Of a DNA stretch of 64,000 nt, positions 35,714-47,644 are shown piece after piece (the first letter of the stretch is position 1; each line of letters opens with the position of its first letter). Both the position numbers and the translations under genes were made by a program. Location of the stretch: the NCBI RefSeq assembly GCF_000150275.1, contig NW_002060944.1, positions 2,332,152 to 2,396,151 of the forward strand, in the 5' to 3' direction. The notes below the pieces were generated by a model. That model had not been told where the DNA came from and ran no database searches. It was given only the letters and a program-made list of their open reading frames with translations. Source of the stretch: Trichoplax adhaerens. Taxonomy: Eukaryota > Placozoa > Uniplacotomia > Trichoplacea > Trichoplacidae.

Positions 35714-38700
35714 TCACACAGAACGGTCTCGCATTCTTTTGTGTCTCTTAGAAAAGAACGCCTGAATAGCTGCTTTTGTCTTTCTTTTTTTCGGAGCAGC
35801 CGCTTTTATATTATCGTCAGTATCTGGAGCTAAATCTTGAATAGATGCAATAGAGTCCCAGGAAAGTACTATTAATATTATTATCAAGCCATAAAGTTAC
35901 CAGAAATGAAAGCAAAATATTAAACGTTAATAACCTGTTGCCGGCAGTTTCTCGCTTGCAAGATTATCCTCCACCGAGTTGTCCATATTCTTAAGACCTT
36001 TCATTCCTGCTAAAGATCTCGCACTACAACGTTCATATTCACTTTAGTAACGCTCGAGAGTATATGAGATACCCGCTGATGATATTAATGGCTTAACAAT
36101 TACCGGTGAGCTTCCTTTTTCAACTTTTTATTTAATAGGTTCTGTTCCTGCTGGTTACGTCGCTCAAGTTTCAATTTCCTAGAATAATTAGATTGTATGA
36201 TTTCATATTCTGGTAATCTGCTGAGGCGAACTTTAATAGAACATAAAAATTACTTTTTCCCTTCCAATTTCGATTTTATTGCATCAATTTCAAATTTGGT
36301 TTTCGTAACTGATAATGTAATCCATTATGATAATATGCATTAGATTAGACCTGATTAGATAAGTCATTAACTTTACGGATTCAGGGAATTAATATTACGC
36401 GTATAACGCAACTAACCATATTGGTGATACAAGACGTTCCCAGTGCACACCCCCTCTTCAATCTTAATTAGATTAAAAGTCATTCGAGGTCCTAGCTAAA
36501 TAGCATTTAGTACAGATTTATTTTCGAAGTCAACGTAATAATTAATATATTATATTATACATTACGATATGAAACCTCGGTTAAACGGATAGCGCTCTGC
36601 TGAGATTTGATATTTCCTCTACCAGAAATGGCCTGCGGTAAGGTAACATGGGACTCAGGACCTGCATCATCCATTTCACTTTCACTACCGTAACCATTTC
36701 TATTTTAAAACATACGCAGATAACAAAAATTTCGGTTATTACTGATACTGCTAGTACAAAATGATCAAAAATTCGTTAGAGAACTTCGTTATCATGCCTT
36801 GCAAAATAGTCACTAATGTCATTCAGTTCGCTCAAATTCGGAATTTTTTGTTTCAGTAACTTTCTAAGGTTTTTACTGATACCGACCGGGGCGGCATGGA
36901 TATTGCTGAATTTTAAATCAAATTTAATTTCTTAAAAATCCATACAAATATACTAAATGAAAGATATATAGTAGGTTACGTACTAATGTCGAAAATCAAT
37001 TGTATTCTTTCCGTGATTAAAGTTTATAAGTACACATCTTCTGATATTTACTAGTTGGACCTTGAAAATCATAATTTGTCGAAAAATTTGAACCATTAGA
37101 GAATGCAATCTATAGCTGTAATGGAGAATAATTCTCCACGAAAATCGAGTAAAATGCTTTAAATTTTGTTAAATATAGTTTACAATACCTTTTCCACATT
37201 TATAGAAGAAAACATATTCTGAAACATAGTTACAGTCAGGGTATGCGATAAATTGTCTGGTTTAAATCCACTCAATACCAACTAATGGCAAAAACGGGAA
37301 AGTTTAGGAATATTAGGCAATACAGTCATAACACCTTGACATACACGTATTTATGAAAGCTGCTTCATCAATACCAGTGGATGATGCTTATACTGGATTT
37401 TTTCAGTCTTTGGCTTTGATAGATATGAGATAATATCTCTAGCATGGGTGTACTAAAATTTCGTACAAACCAGATATAGAATGAATGTTTACATTAATAG
37501 CAGGTTGTTGTAATTTCTGGTATAATAAGGGTGTATGACAATACAAATGCTTATCATATTGTAATATCTACAGCCTGCACATGACACGCATTCCGGGATC
37601 GAAACATACCGAATCCACACGAAAAGTGATCGTTGGTCCTTGCGGTAATTTAGCGATTTTCTGGATATAAAGATAAATCTTGTCAAACAAGGTTTGATAT
37701 TAAATATATGTTTAAATACCATTTACATAGGTAAAATAAACGACATTTACTATCGTTATACTTTTACTTAAATTCTAATTTTAATTGACGCATAACATTT
37801 ACTATCGCTGTTGCGTTAACGGTTAGTATGCGAGCATATATAGCGATGTAATTACAAAACTTTATCACAGGTGAGTGAATAAATTTGTTTCCGACAGTTT
37901 ACTTTCCAGGCTTTTGCTAGCAACAAACATACCAAGTAAGTACCCTTATCAGTCCTAGATATGATTAAGAAATGAGTCACTCCAAGCGGACCTGCAGCAT
38001 GAATGAAATCTTTTAATGAATTCTTATGTTGAACCTAGCGCAACAAAGGAAAAACAGTTAATAAATCACGTCAATTCGTATCTACTAATTCTATTCTTGA
38101 TACAGTAAAAGTGTATAAATACGCAGATAAATCGATTAGTAATATATAGTTGGTTAATTCACACACCGAAAGGAGATCTAAGAATCCAAATTAAAAATAG
38201 GAGTAACAGACAGTATAGGAACGCACTAAGATACTGTATACGTAAGCAATTAAGTGTAAATAACGTCGATTGCTTGCGATTCTCTGGTACATGCTATGTC
38301 GCTTATAGCCATGGGAAATTTAATGATATACGCAAATTACATTCAAATTTCGATAAATTAGGGTATTTGAATCATTGATTCGGCGGTTTGAGTGTAAAAT
38401 GAGTTAAAAAAGGAAAATTACTATCACTAATAGTTACATCTAATGGAATACGGATACTAATTTTAAGTATTGCATTAAATTAGGAAATTTTACTAAGAAT
38501 AACATAATACATGCGTACTGCACTGCACGATCAGTAATAACATTATACACTAAGTCTACTTTTACTACAAAATTTGATTCTATAATAAAACATATTGCAT
38601 GGCAAAAACACTGCTTAACGTAGACTATTTAGAGAGTTTCTAATACAAGTTTGTTTTTAGGCTAGAGCTATAGTATTTCTTGGTTTAATTCAATATTTTT

Positions 38701-39347
38701 TATTGCATTTTAATTTGGCGTGGATTTTCCAAATCTTGAGGCAGTTTGAAACCAGACCAATACGTTTTGACTAAATCGTAGGTAATCATTTTAATTTCTC
38801 CTGAAATTTAAGACTATGGTACCTTCAATCGCCTAGCGGTGTAGGGCTCCATGACCATTCTTAAATCTTTCATTAACCTAAGACCACTGCTGCCTATCTT
38901 ACCATTTTGTAAAACAAATGTTCGAGGGGTTTTTAAATCACCAGAATTCTCATTACCAGCGTGAACTCTCTGAAATCGTGTAAGTGAAATACTTGTTAAC
39001 AGGCAAGCTATCACTAGTGCAGCTAAAAATATGTATCATTTAATGCACACCATTCTCGATGATTACATTAACTGGATAAATTAAATCCATAGCTGAATCG
39101 GTTGTATTATTAGTAACTGACAGAATAAAATTATTCTAACTTTTAAGAATTGTAATCGTCAAGAATCGAAATATCTCACCACACTTTAGGTTTATTAATG
39201 CAATGGAGTGCAAGGTGCACAAGAACTTTAGTACAGTATATGAAAATGCTCACAAAATCGGCCTTAGAGACATGAAAGTGCAATGCTACTTCACTTTAGA
39301 GCATACTTCGAGCAAAGCATTCAATTGCTTACCTTCTTTCTTCCCAT
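35714..39347 (-). CDS. PPAN: Ribosome-biogenesis Brix-domain protein PPAN (Peter Pan / SSF1)
   Basis: Nucleolar factor for 60S subunit (27S pre-rRNA) maturation. Fourteen exons (5' to 3'): 39347-39333, 38969-38823, 38034-37933, 37660-37610, 37452-37375, 37281-37189, 37060-36984, 36905-36798 (end uncertain), 36699-36576, 36495-36417, 36308-36254, 36178-36104, 36023-35935 and 35868-35714, giving about 415 residues. Brix hallmarks: P-R-T-F-V-L with M-K-D-L-R-M-V-M-E-P-Y-T-A; N-S-L-K-D-F then A-A-G-P-L-G-V-T-H-F; L-P-Q-G-P-T-I-T-F; M-F-Q-N-M-F; I-D-F-R-H-Y; and G-P-R-M-T-F-N-L-I-K-I-E-E-G. The C-terminus is Lys/Arg-rich, with A-P-K-K-R-K-T-K like a nuclear signal. Exon 1 is only 15 bases (M-G-R-K-K). 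Joining exon 8 to exon 9 in frame needs a GC donor at 36797-36796. Introns 1 and 2 contain exons of another reading chain. Head-to-head with MGST copy 5, 319 bases apart. Confidence 0.93.
38700..39116 (-). CDS. Unrecognised small gene interleaved with PPAN (3' part)
   Basis: Two exons on the same strand as PPAN but in its introns: 39116-39051 (in PPAN intron 1) and 38800-38700 (in PPAN intron 2). Both have AG/GT borders and join in phase, and the joined chain reads D-L-I-Y-P-V-N-V-I-I-E-N-G|E-I-K-M-I-T-Y-D-L-V-K-T-Y-W, then G-F-K-L-P and P-R-Q-I-K-M-Q before a stop that overlaps AATAAA on the minus strand. Composition is protein-like and dense in W, Y, K and P. PPAN exon 2 (38969-38823) would have to be skipped, so this could be a nested gene or an alternative 3' end of the PPAN transcript. 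A further upstream exon near 39220-39175 is possible. The 5' end is not resolved and I do not recognise the family. Confidence 0.4.
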
Positions 39348-39666
39348 ATTGGTAAATATGTGATATTACTCAGGGAGATGTGGGAAAATTCGATAGCTAC
39401 TTAGCGTAAGTACTGTACAGTTGTAGAATAGTTGTAGACTTGTAGTACTGTACACCGTATAGTATTTTGCACTCAGAGGCAGAGGAAATCTTTATGGTTT
39501 CTTATCCGGTAATACAGTACAATGTACCTTGCACTGTACTACTGTACAGTATATTACACCGTAAATGAGTAGACAGTACAGTACTGTACTGTACTGTACC
39601 TACAATACAGTACAGTATACCTTGCACTGTACTGTACATTTCACAACTGTGGATAAGATCAGAAAG
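39348..39666. promoter_or_regulatory. Compact bidirectional promoter region carrying a TACTG/CAGTA array
   Basis: These 319 bases separate the start codons of PPAN (minus) and MGST copy 5 (plus) and must hold both promoters and leaders. From about 39409 to 39640 the sequence is largely TACTG/CAGTA repeat, including TACTGTACAGTATA near 39540 and a run of four TACTG/CAGTA joints at 39570-39600. The repeat stops about 25 bases before the MGST ATG and starts about 60 bases upstream of the PPAN ATG. No TATA box stands out. The bidirectional role is inferred from gene arrangement. Confidence 0.7.
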
Positions 39667-40860
39667 ATGGATGAGCAAAATCAGTTATTATCATTTTCCA
39701 ATCCGGTTTTCAATGCTTACGCATTTTATGCTGTTATCATCGTCCTAAAGGTCCTGACAATGGCAGTTAATACAGGCCGTCTCAGGCAAAAGAATACCGT
39801 AAGTAGCTACGTAATCCCAGCAATTAACGAATTCCTTTAGTTAATCTAGCGCAGTGTACGAATTCAAGAGAAATCTCTGCATACACAGTACTCTACTTAT
39901 TAAAGTTGAAGAACAGTATTCAGTATTCAACCGCCACCTACTTACATATTTCAGAGGCCTATGTAACATTCTGTACAATGCACATTGCACATACTCAAAA
40001 TGGCAACATGTAGGGTTTACATATTGATGAATTCCTTTAATATTCTCTGACGAACTAGGCCTTCTCAAATCCAGAAGATGCCATCTTATTTGGTATAGAA
40101 CCATCCAAAAAAAATGTCAACGTCAAACATCCAGATGTAGAACGCTTTGTGAGGTTTGCAAAAATTTTCGTAAAACGTAGTACTGTACTCTACCTGTAAT
40201 TGCAGCCTCTACATATTCGAAAAACATTACCATTTTTATTGTACTGGTGTGTATAGTATAATCATCTGGAGTCATCGTAGGCTTCTCATCCTTCTAAAAG
40301 AGCAGTTTATTATTATTACTTGTAGCAGGTCATCATGCCCAGTACTGTAATTATATTATAATGTACATTACAATACACATTTATACTTGTATCACTTGTG
40401 TTCTTGTGATCACTTCAGTATAATGCACAACTTGTGATTTCGCTTACCAAAGTACTCCAGCTAGATTTACTCAAAGATGCTTAATCTGCACATACTACCG
40501 CACACATACATCGTATCAATTACGAAGTGGATTTGATCCAAACTCGAGGAATATCTGCTGCTGAAATGAAAGTTTAATATGCTATAATGTACTAATTACT
40601 CTATCATTTATTGTAGGGCCCATAGAAATGATTTAGAAAACATCATTTCTTTCCTATTTGTTGGATTTTTATATGTTTTAACGGATCCACCGTATGATAT
40701 AAGTATATACTGCTTCCGAATATTTACTTTAGCTCGTATTATTCATTCAGTATCGAGCGTGAAAGGTTATTTATTCGGAAAGTACTGCAGCTTTGGAGTA
40801 GGGCTTCTTACTACCATATTCATGATTTATAAAGTTTTAATTACTTCTAAATATTACTAA
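39667..40860 (+). CDS. MGST1: Microsomal glutathione S-transferase 1-like, copy 5
   Basis: Exons 39667-39798, 40059-40153 and 40617-40860 give 156 residues. F-S-N-P-V-F opens TM1. Exon 2 starts A-F-S-N-P-E-D-A and keeps the F-G-I-E linker closest to vertebrate MGST1. V-E-R-F-V-R-A-H-R-N-D-L-E-N-I is the core, followed by V-L-T-D-P-P and F-R-I-F-T-L-A-R-I-I-H-S. It lacks the P-Q-P-x-R-A loop of copies 1 and 4, having V-K-G-Y-L-F instead. It is separated from the other four copies by argininosuccinate synthase and PPAN. Confidence 0.93.
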
Positions 40861-42602
40861 AATAGCTTGTATTTTATATATAGTATAATACAATTTATAG
40901 TGTATAATATAGCCATTTTACTGTCTGTAGAGCGACTGACAAAATTCTACCTGCTTTGTATTTTGATGCGGTACTTTTTGAGGAAAGTGCGGCCTTGGTA
41001 CTTTACTATCTACTGTACTGTGAACTTTATATTGTTCCGGTAGCGTGACATTGTAAGACAGTCACAATGATTTATGATTGTGATTCATGATTCGATATTT
41101 GTGCCTGGAATGGAATTTCATATTATGATTTTTATAGTTATTAAGCATTGCTCTGTGAACTTTTTTTCGTATATAATACGGTAACTGATAGCTATAAGCA
41201 GTACTCCCAACTCACTTTTCATATTTATCACGTAGCTTGTTGTATCCAGTGCTTGACAGTAGTAGGATGAAGCTTTAGAAATTTGTATACCATGTATAAT
41301 TTTTGCAGTAATTTATGTGGTGCAGTACGTAAATGGTACCTGTCTGTTAATAAAGCTCTAAATTTTAGCTAGTAAAGTCTGTTGTGGTGAAATGTCAGAT
41401 TATTTTCTGATTAGTGTGTACTATGTACAAGAGTACAGACGCATTATATTAATACTGTATGTTTTCGGCAAATTTTTTGAAAGAGAATTACTTAATTAAT
41501 TAAATGTGCATCCAGCGCTCTATGCGAGACACTGCAAGTAGTATTGCCAAGGTATCTCATAATAGTAGTACTTTGTGTTCTGCACAGTGCAGTACGTTTT
41601 ATCATATTTTAAACTTAACGGCATTTATATACAGTAAATACATTACTAAGATATGCAGCAGCAATTCCCGGCATGGAATAGAAATACTTGGAAGTCCTAT
41701 TTCTACGAATACTGGCAGCCAACTTACAATGAATAAAAGTGAAGTTGTAGTACCATAGGTGGTTTTTACATATAACTATGTTTCAGTGAAGGTCGACGAA
41801 GACACAGCGACATACAATTTAAAAAAAGTAGATCAGATATAATAATAATGTATACGAGTCGTGTGTAGAGTTTGCCTGAAGTCAATATCATTTTGACGTG
41901 GTATGAGCGTCATAAACGATGAAAAAACGAAATGATCCAATGCATTAAACATGAATCCAAACTTTAGTACGCGTTCGTCTATAGTTACTTATGCTATATT
42001 TACGAGTTAAACTGTCATAGTGCTGCTAGTAAAAGTTCTGGCGACCGAATTCACTGATGATTTGTCAGGGTAGAAGACTGCGAGCGAAGCATAATGCGTT
42101 GTTATTGATTATATAATTATGCATAGTTTTAGTAAAGTAGAAACACAAATTAGTAAGGCATTCAGATAATTGCGCGTACCTGGAGACTTTCAATATTTGC
42201 AAAATCCATTTTATTACAATAATTGGAAAATGATGTAGTTATACTGTATCGAACTTTTGTTAAATAATAACGGCAGAACCACAGTAGTTGTTACATAGAT
42301 TGTATTTACAACGTTTATTTCTCATACATTCATTTGTGTGATGATACATTATTTAAATCAGTCAATATCAACAGATTTTATCAAAAGTTTATTCCTTTGA
42401 GGTGAAATATAATATGCCCATGAACACAATTCCTTATCAAACATCTTTATTCTTCATTTCTTGGATCTTAAAGTAGATAAATTTGATCCAGACAAATCAA
42501 AACTGTGGAACATTATTGATAGCAGCGACCATAACTTCAGCATTCATATAGCAAAATAAAATATTTGACACAGCGTCTTTACCTGGAGGGTACGGCTCCT
42601 GA
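40861..42602. other. Convergent spacer between MGST copy 5 and SWT1
   Basis: No gene recognised and only stray pentamer copies (near 41010). The plus-strand frame at 41504-41758 is Ser/Thr-rich with no motif or splice partner. The last part is the 3' flank of SWT1. Confidence 0.45.
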
Positions 42603-45600
42603 CTAATTTCTGTTAGTTTCATCCACCGTTCCAATCAAGTGATTAATTTTATCAAGTAACATTTGAAATTTATCCAAATATTGTTGAAAATACTGTCTAG
42701 TTATAAAGGTCAAATGTTAATCAACAGAACCTTGCTTACATTGAATTGTGGCAGTTTAGTTGTTTGCATGATTGATACTTACCTGGTCTTGATATCATCA
42801 TATAGGTCAACTATTTCATCTACAGAAATATTGTTAAATTCTTCATTGTAAGCCTAATGTGAGATTTAATTGTTTTTATCATTCAGTATATTTGTTCTTA
42901 TATGTATATCAATAATAAAAAAACTTAATCTAGCATAACTTGCCAATGTTGTATAGGCAAGAAGAGCTTTCTGCAATTCTTTAAAAATTTCCCTTTTGAC
43001 TTCTTTTGTACAACTATCATTTACGTTTCGAACTCTAAGTATAGGAGATAGTATACAAATGGATTAAATAACTCAATGGGCAGCATATCCGCAAGTGTTA
43101 TGTCATTGCATCAGACATACTGTATACCTGATAAGTGCCCTAATAAGCGAATGAAGACGATCAATTATCTGCCTTGTGTAAAGCGTTGCTCCCAAAGAAG
43201 TACCATTAAAAGGAGTTTCAGAAATTTCTCTATTCACATCGATAACTTTCAGTTGCGATGAAAGAAGATTACTATCAATAATTAAATAACTGGTCAACAC
43301 ACATCGCTATTGAATAAAAATAGCTTGAGGAAACACTACGGAAACGTTAAAATAAATACATAGCATCTCTAATCAATTTAAGGAAAGATTACCATAAGTT
43401 ATTAGCACTATCCCAAATCTGGTAAAATATAATCCTAGTTTTACTAGTTTCATGATTAAAGCCGGGAAATCCTGTAGTTTGGGCATCCGGAATTAAGAAA
43501 TCATTGCAACTTTGTGCGAGTAACGACGAGTTGTAATCATCAGTATATTGATTACTATTCTCTACAACCATCTTTTCTTGTAAGAGTTTTATAACTTTTA
43601 TGCCTTTTTGCGATATAGTCATATACTCCGGTCGGCAGTTAATATACTTCATTAGTTCCATACATGATACTAATATATCTTTGGTATCGGAACTACCTAT
43701 ATCTAGTCCTAAAGTGGATATTGTTAACCAATGATGAAAAATTATAATAATTAAAAGCATGTAAAAATACAGATTAATAGTAATTAATGTATTACAACAA
43801 TTATATGCTCATTGCTTCAACCGTAGCAAAGTTGAAAGCGAGAAATAGAAAGGAAATTTTTACTATAAAATATTCTTCTGACGTATAGGTGATACAACTA
43901 GCAACGGCAATAATTATAGATTAACTTCAGCTGCTTGGCTACAGACAAAGATGCTCGTACTACACTGTATACAACTAGAGAATGTAACAAAGGAAGTCGT
44001 CTGTATGATGAATGTGATAATAACCTAGGGTTACTGATGTAAGAGATACTTACCGTTATTCCTAAATTTCTGTTGCAATAAATCAATGAATTGCTTGGAA
44101 TCTCTTGAAAGAACATTTCCAAAAACAGCTATCCAGTGCTTTTGTAATAAATATAGCAACTCATAACAATTCCATGGCGGTTTAACAGCGACAATATCCA
44201 TCCATGTATCATCGAATACTCTTCTAAATTCACTGGTTACAAATTCTGGTACTACTTCCTCAATTACGCTACGGACGTTATCAACAACTGCATGCCAACT
44301 GATTGTATGGTCTTCAGTTTGACACTACAATAAAATTAATCAAGCACAGTAATATATGAGTTAAACTATTTATGCATTTTCATTTATAAACTTTAATATA
44401 TTGTTATCATAGTTCTAGGTGATATACGAGTATAACCATGGCCAGCGTACACTAGAAGTCCTCATACACGTATTAGCATCGTTAGGAAATTCGCCAACTT
44501 CCAACATTTCGATACTGTGTACATCTTGCATGGTAAGGGTATCAATTTCTTCAATCTGAAACACATTAATTCCAAGATATACCAGCTCCAATATTGTCTT
44601 GCTATTAAATGTTTTTATCCCATTGATTAAGGCTTTAGTACAAAGATTTTTATCATTTGAAAATAAAACGACCGTGTTCTTTTTAGAAGAAGCTTCCATA
44701 GGATTATTAACTAAAGAAAGTCGTAAGACGTTAGTGATGAATTAAATTAGCTTTATAATATACAGTAATCAGAATCCCTCACTTTTTCCACGATAGAACA
44801 AACAACATTGCAGGATGTAATCGTCATTGGTGGACGCAGCAAATAGTGTCTTCTGTTCTTGAATCTGCGTTGGAAAGCGTAAAATGTAGCAAAAATTAGG
44901 TATTTGTCGATAAAGTATCTCAAAATAATACAACAAGAACTTCAATCCCCTGTAAAACTGCACATTATTACATAAGTTGGCTCATCTTCTAAATTACCGA
45001 AGACTGTCTGTCTTCATTCCACATCCTACAACCGTCTAACTTCTTACATAGTAAACGACTATTTACGAGATTTACAGTACAATTTGTATAGGAAGCATAC
45101 ACACTTATAGCAAACAGAAGCTTAATTTGATCAAATATAAATCCAGTGATAACTGAATTAAATTTTAATTATTGCACGAGTATTATTTTACGTCTATGCA
45201 CTACAGCATGCATACCTCATCTAGAGTTTGACCATGAATTCTGGGATGGTTTAAGGCGAAAGATTTGTAGAGAAAGTTTATAGCGGTCCTCGCATGTGTC
45301 TCTAGACTTAATTCGCAGCTCTTGTCCTTTCCTTTCGAAAATTTTTGGGTCGTATTTCTTCGTAAAGTTTTCAACGCGTCTAATTCTTCCACAACAATCC
45401 AAGGAATGACTAACACTGGGTATCCATAACCTAGATAATGGATCAAATCAATTTAAAATACGTTACTAACGTAGTGCTGTACATGCACTGCCAGCGCCTG
45501 CACCTACGCATATCTTGCTATACGCGTACGGCGTTCATGTATGGCGAATTAATTAATTCAGAATTACTGTAAATGTCATTCCGAACTACGAAAGAAGTTT

Positions 45601-45901
45601 CTAAGCTTAACCTAAAGCATAGTACTGTATCATGCCTTGTGGTCCGTGAATGTATGATGTACCGTATACCGTCAGTGTTACCTTTGATTTGTTTGTCTTT
45701 TAACAAGGTTACCATTTCTAAATGAGATAACAAAATATTCGTATCCACTATGATGAATAATTTGTAATTTTTGTCTCCTTCCGTAGCAGATAAGGTATCA
45801 TTTAAAATTTCTTCACGCTGTCCACTAGCCATTTTTGATTCACTATCAGCATCTGCATCGATTTCCATGTCTACCCCGAGCTCATCATCTTGTTCGTCCA
45901 T
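42603..45901 (-). CDS. SWT1: SWT1-like PIN-domain endoribonuclease
   Basis: SWT1 is a nuclear RNA endonuclease of mRNP quality control at the nuclear pore. Ten exons (5' to 3'): 45901-45682, 45430-45216, 44864-44783, 44710-44451, 44324-44054, 43708-43393, 43289-43128, 43034-42940, 42840-42783 and 42696-42603, about 590 residues (human about 900). The PIN domain begins F-I-I-V-D-T-N-I-L-L-S-H (D53). It continues L-V-I-P-W-I-V-V-E-E-L-D-A-L-K, then T-N-D-D-Y-I-L-Q-C-C with an acidic pair, and F-S-N-D-K-N-L-C-T-K-A, supplying the acidic metal-binding set. The C-terminal half has the family's K-P-P-W-N and K-H-W-I-A-V-F-G in exon 5 and a helical tail. The N-terminus is a short acidic region, so the long N-terminal extension of vertebrate SWT1 is missing. 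Borders of exons 7-9 are the least certain. Confidence 0.88.
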
Positions 45902-46089
45902 TTTGATTTACTGTTAATGGTGCTGTGGATTACCGCGAAATGCGGAGTACTTGAAGATTTGTCTACTGCGATGTATTGTGTACTTCTATGCATTTACGAG
46001 CATTCAATTGCCACCTAGAAGAATTCAAGCGATGGCTGAATGCACACTGTCACTACCAATACCCTCGGAATGCACTACTACCAAATGCA

Positions 46090-46705
46090 TCAGCACTACA
46101 GTACAGTATAAAATAAATAAATAAATTAAATTTTGATTTGTTACAGTTATCAGGGTTCAAAAATATAGTACTGCATCTGCGCATCAGTAAAGACGGCAAT
46201 GTCGAATACTTTACACACTTTTTCTTGGTCATTGTAAATACAGTAAATAAAACAGTACTGTACGGCACTTTCATTATTACTGTCCAATAGTGTCCATACT
46301 GTACTCCATAGTGTTTGACGAAGCTTGGAAATAGTACATACAGTACAGCGGCCATCACAATATTAGTAGTAGTAAAAAAGACCCATTTGCATGATGGACT
46401 ACAGTAATATACTAACTGTAACTTAATAGATCTATGCTACAGGTCTACAGCATCACAGATCTATCGATATCAGTATCGTATCTCTATGATCTACTGACAG
46501 TATTCATTTTTTTCTTTTTATACTCGTATAATCCAGTCAAGTAGTCAACTTTACCTTCATATTAAAGTAAGATAAATGACTCAAACAATTCACTACGTTA
46601 CCAAACTTATAGTAACATCTGCCACAAGGAGTTCTTACGTACTTACAGTACTGTAGTTTAGTGTCTGTGATTTACTGTTAAAGTAGAAGTCACTTGTACA
46701 GTACA
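46090..46705. repeat. Sparse TACTG/CAGTA array upstream of SWT1
   Basis: Scattered copies (46097-46110, 46252-46265, 46335-46348, 46646-46657, 46695-46706) form a looser cluster than the others. It begins about 190 bases upstream of the SWT1 ATG and ends about 65 bases before a candidate small gene on the plus strand. Confidence 0.7.
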
Positions 46706-46772
46706 TATCTACACTCTACATGTGCCACTATTGGATTCTACGCTATATCGATTTATAAATAATGCAGGAATC

Positions 46773-47257
46773 ATGGGTAACGCAACAGAGTCCAATACGA
46801 AGGTACGAAGATTTTGCATGGCGTTAGACTTAGGGCTATTTCCTAAATTGATGAAGTACAAGTACCGTATAAAACCAGTCATCAACGTAGCTGGTATTTT
46901 GACTAGTTATTGCACCTACTTTAAGAATAATTTAATCAATGTAAATTCATTCATTTATATGGGCGTGCGACTGAAAGTTACTGTACCGTATAATTTACTT
47001 TACAAGATCACAAACCAATTAGTTTACATAAATGTAGAATGGCTAGAACATGTGTAAAAAAGAGAAGGCTCCAGGTACACTGCGCTTAGCACATTGTCAG
47101 TTATTATGGTATAGGCCACACAATTTATGAATCGTATGATATGAATTTTTTTAAATTTGTATTTAACATTTCAATTATTGATGTACTTTAAGAGATAACC
47201 AAGATATTATCAAATCTTTATGAAAATTATAAACATCATGCAGATCAAAAATTATGA
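46773..47257 (+). CDS. Candidate small four-exon gene, about 51 residues
   Basis: Phase-matched exons 46773-46802, 47047-47074, 47115-47158 and 47204-47257 give M-G-N-A-T-E-S-N-T-K, then N-M-C-K-K-E-K-A-P-G, H-T-I-Y-E-S-Y-D-M-N-F-F-K-F and I-L-S-N-L-Y-E-N-Y-K-H-H-A-D-Q-K-L. The M-G-N start could be N-myristoylated. All borders are GT..AG, but with exons this short chance is a real risk, and an alternative splice (exon 3 ending at 47133) also reads through. The position fits a partner of SWT1 across a divergent spacer. Family not recognised. Confidence 0.28.
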
Positions 47258-47644
47258 GAATATTTAAATACAATAATAATCTAACAATGGAAGCAAGACC
47301 AATGTTACTATATGGATATGTTTAAAGCCAAGCCGCTTAGTAGATAGCTGAATTATTTCTTGTTACTACGAGTTTATATAACCGAAGCTGAATAGACAGC
47401 CACACTACAAGCTAGTCTCGTAACACAAAGGATGTCTTAATACTTATTTCAATCCAGAGAGCTGCACGTTTTGAGCTCTCGGTTTAGATAATAGTAAAAC
47501 GATTTAGTGTTCATCTACCTTATGTTAGTACATTGTTAGTCAAATAGAAGAGTCTTGCATAAGCAATAATGCACTTATACGAATTGTAAATATCTAATAT
47601 TTTTATCTAGTGAACCTTGGTGCTTATTGAACACGCGAAGTGTT

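Noticed and set aside
43898-44122. Minus-strand frame inside SWT1
   Set aside because: It overlaps SWT1 exon 5 in another frame; the SWT1 frame carries the conserved K-P-P-W and K-H-W-I-A-V-F-G motifs.
46722-47057. 111-codon frame containing N-N-A-G-I-M-G, like a short-chain dehydrogenase motif
   Set aside because: No Rossmann G-x-x-x-G-x-G, no Y-x-x-x-K and no flanking exons with SDR features. The frame begins with GTG, and the better reading is a 10-codon exon starting at the internal ATG.
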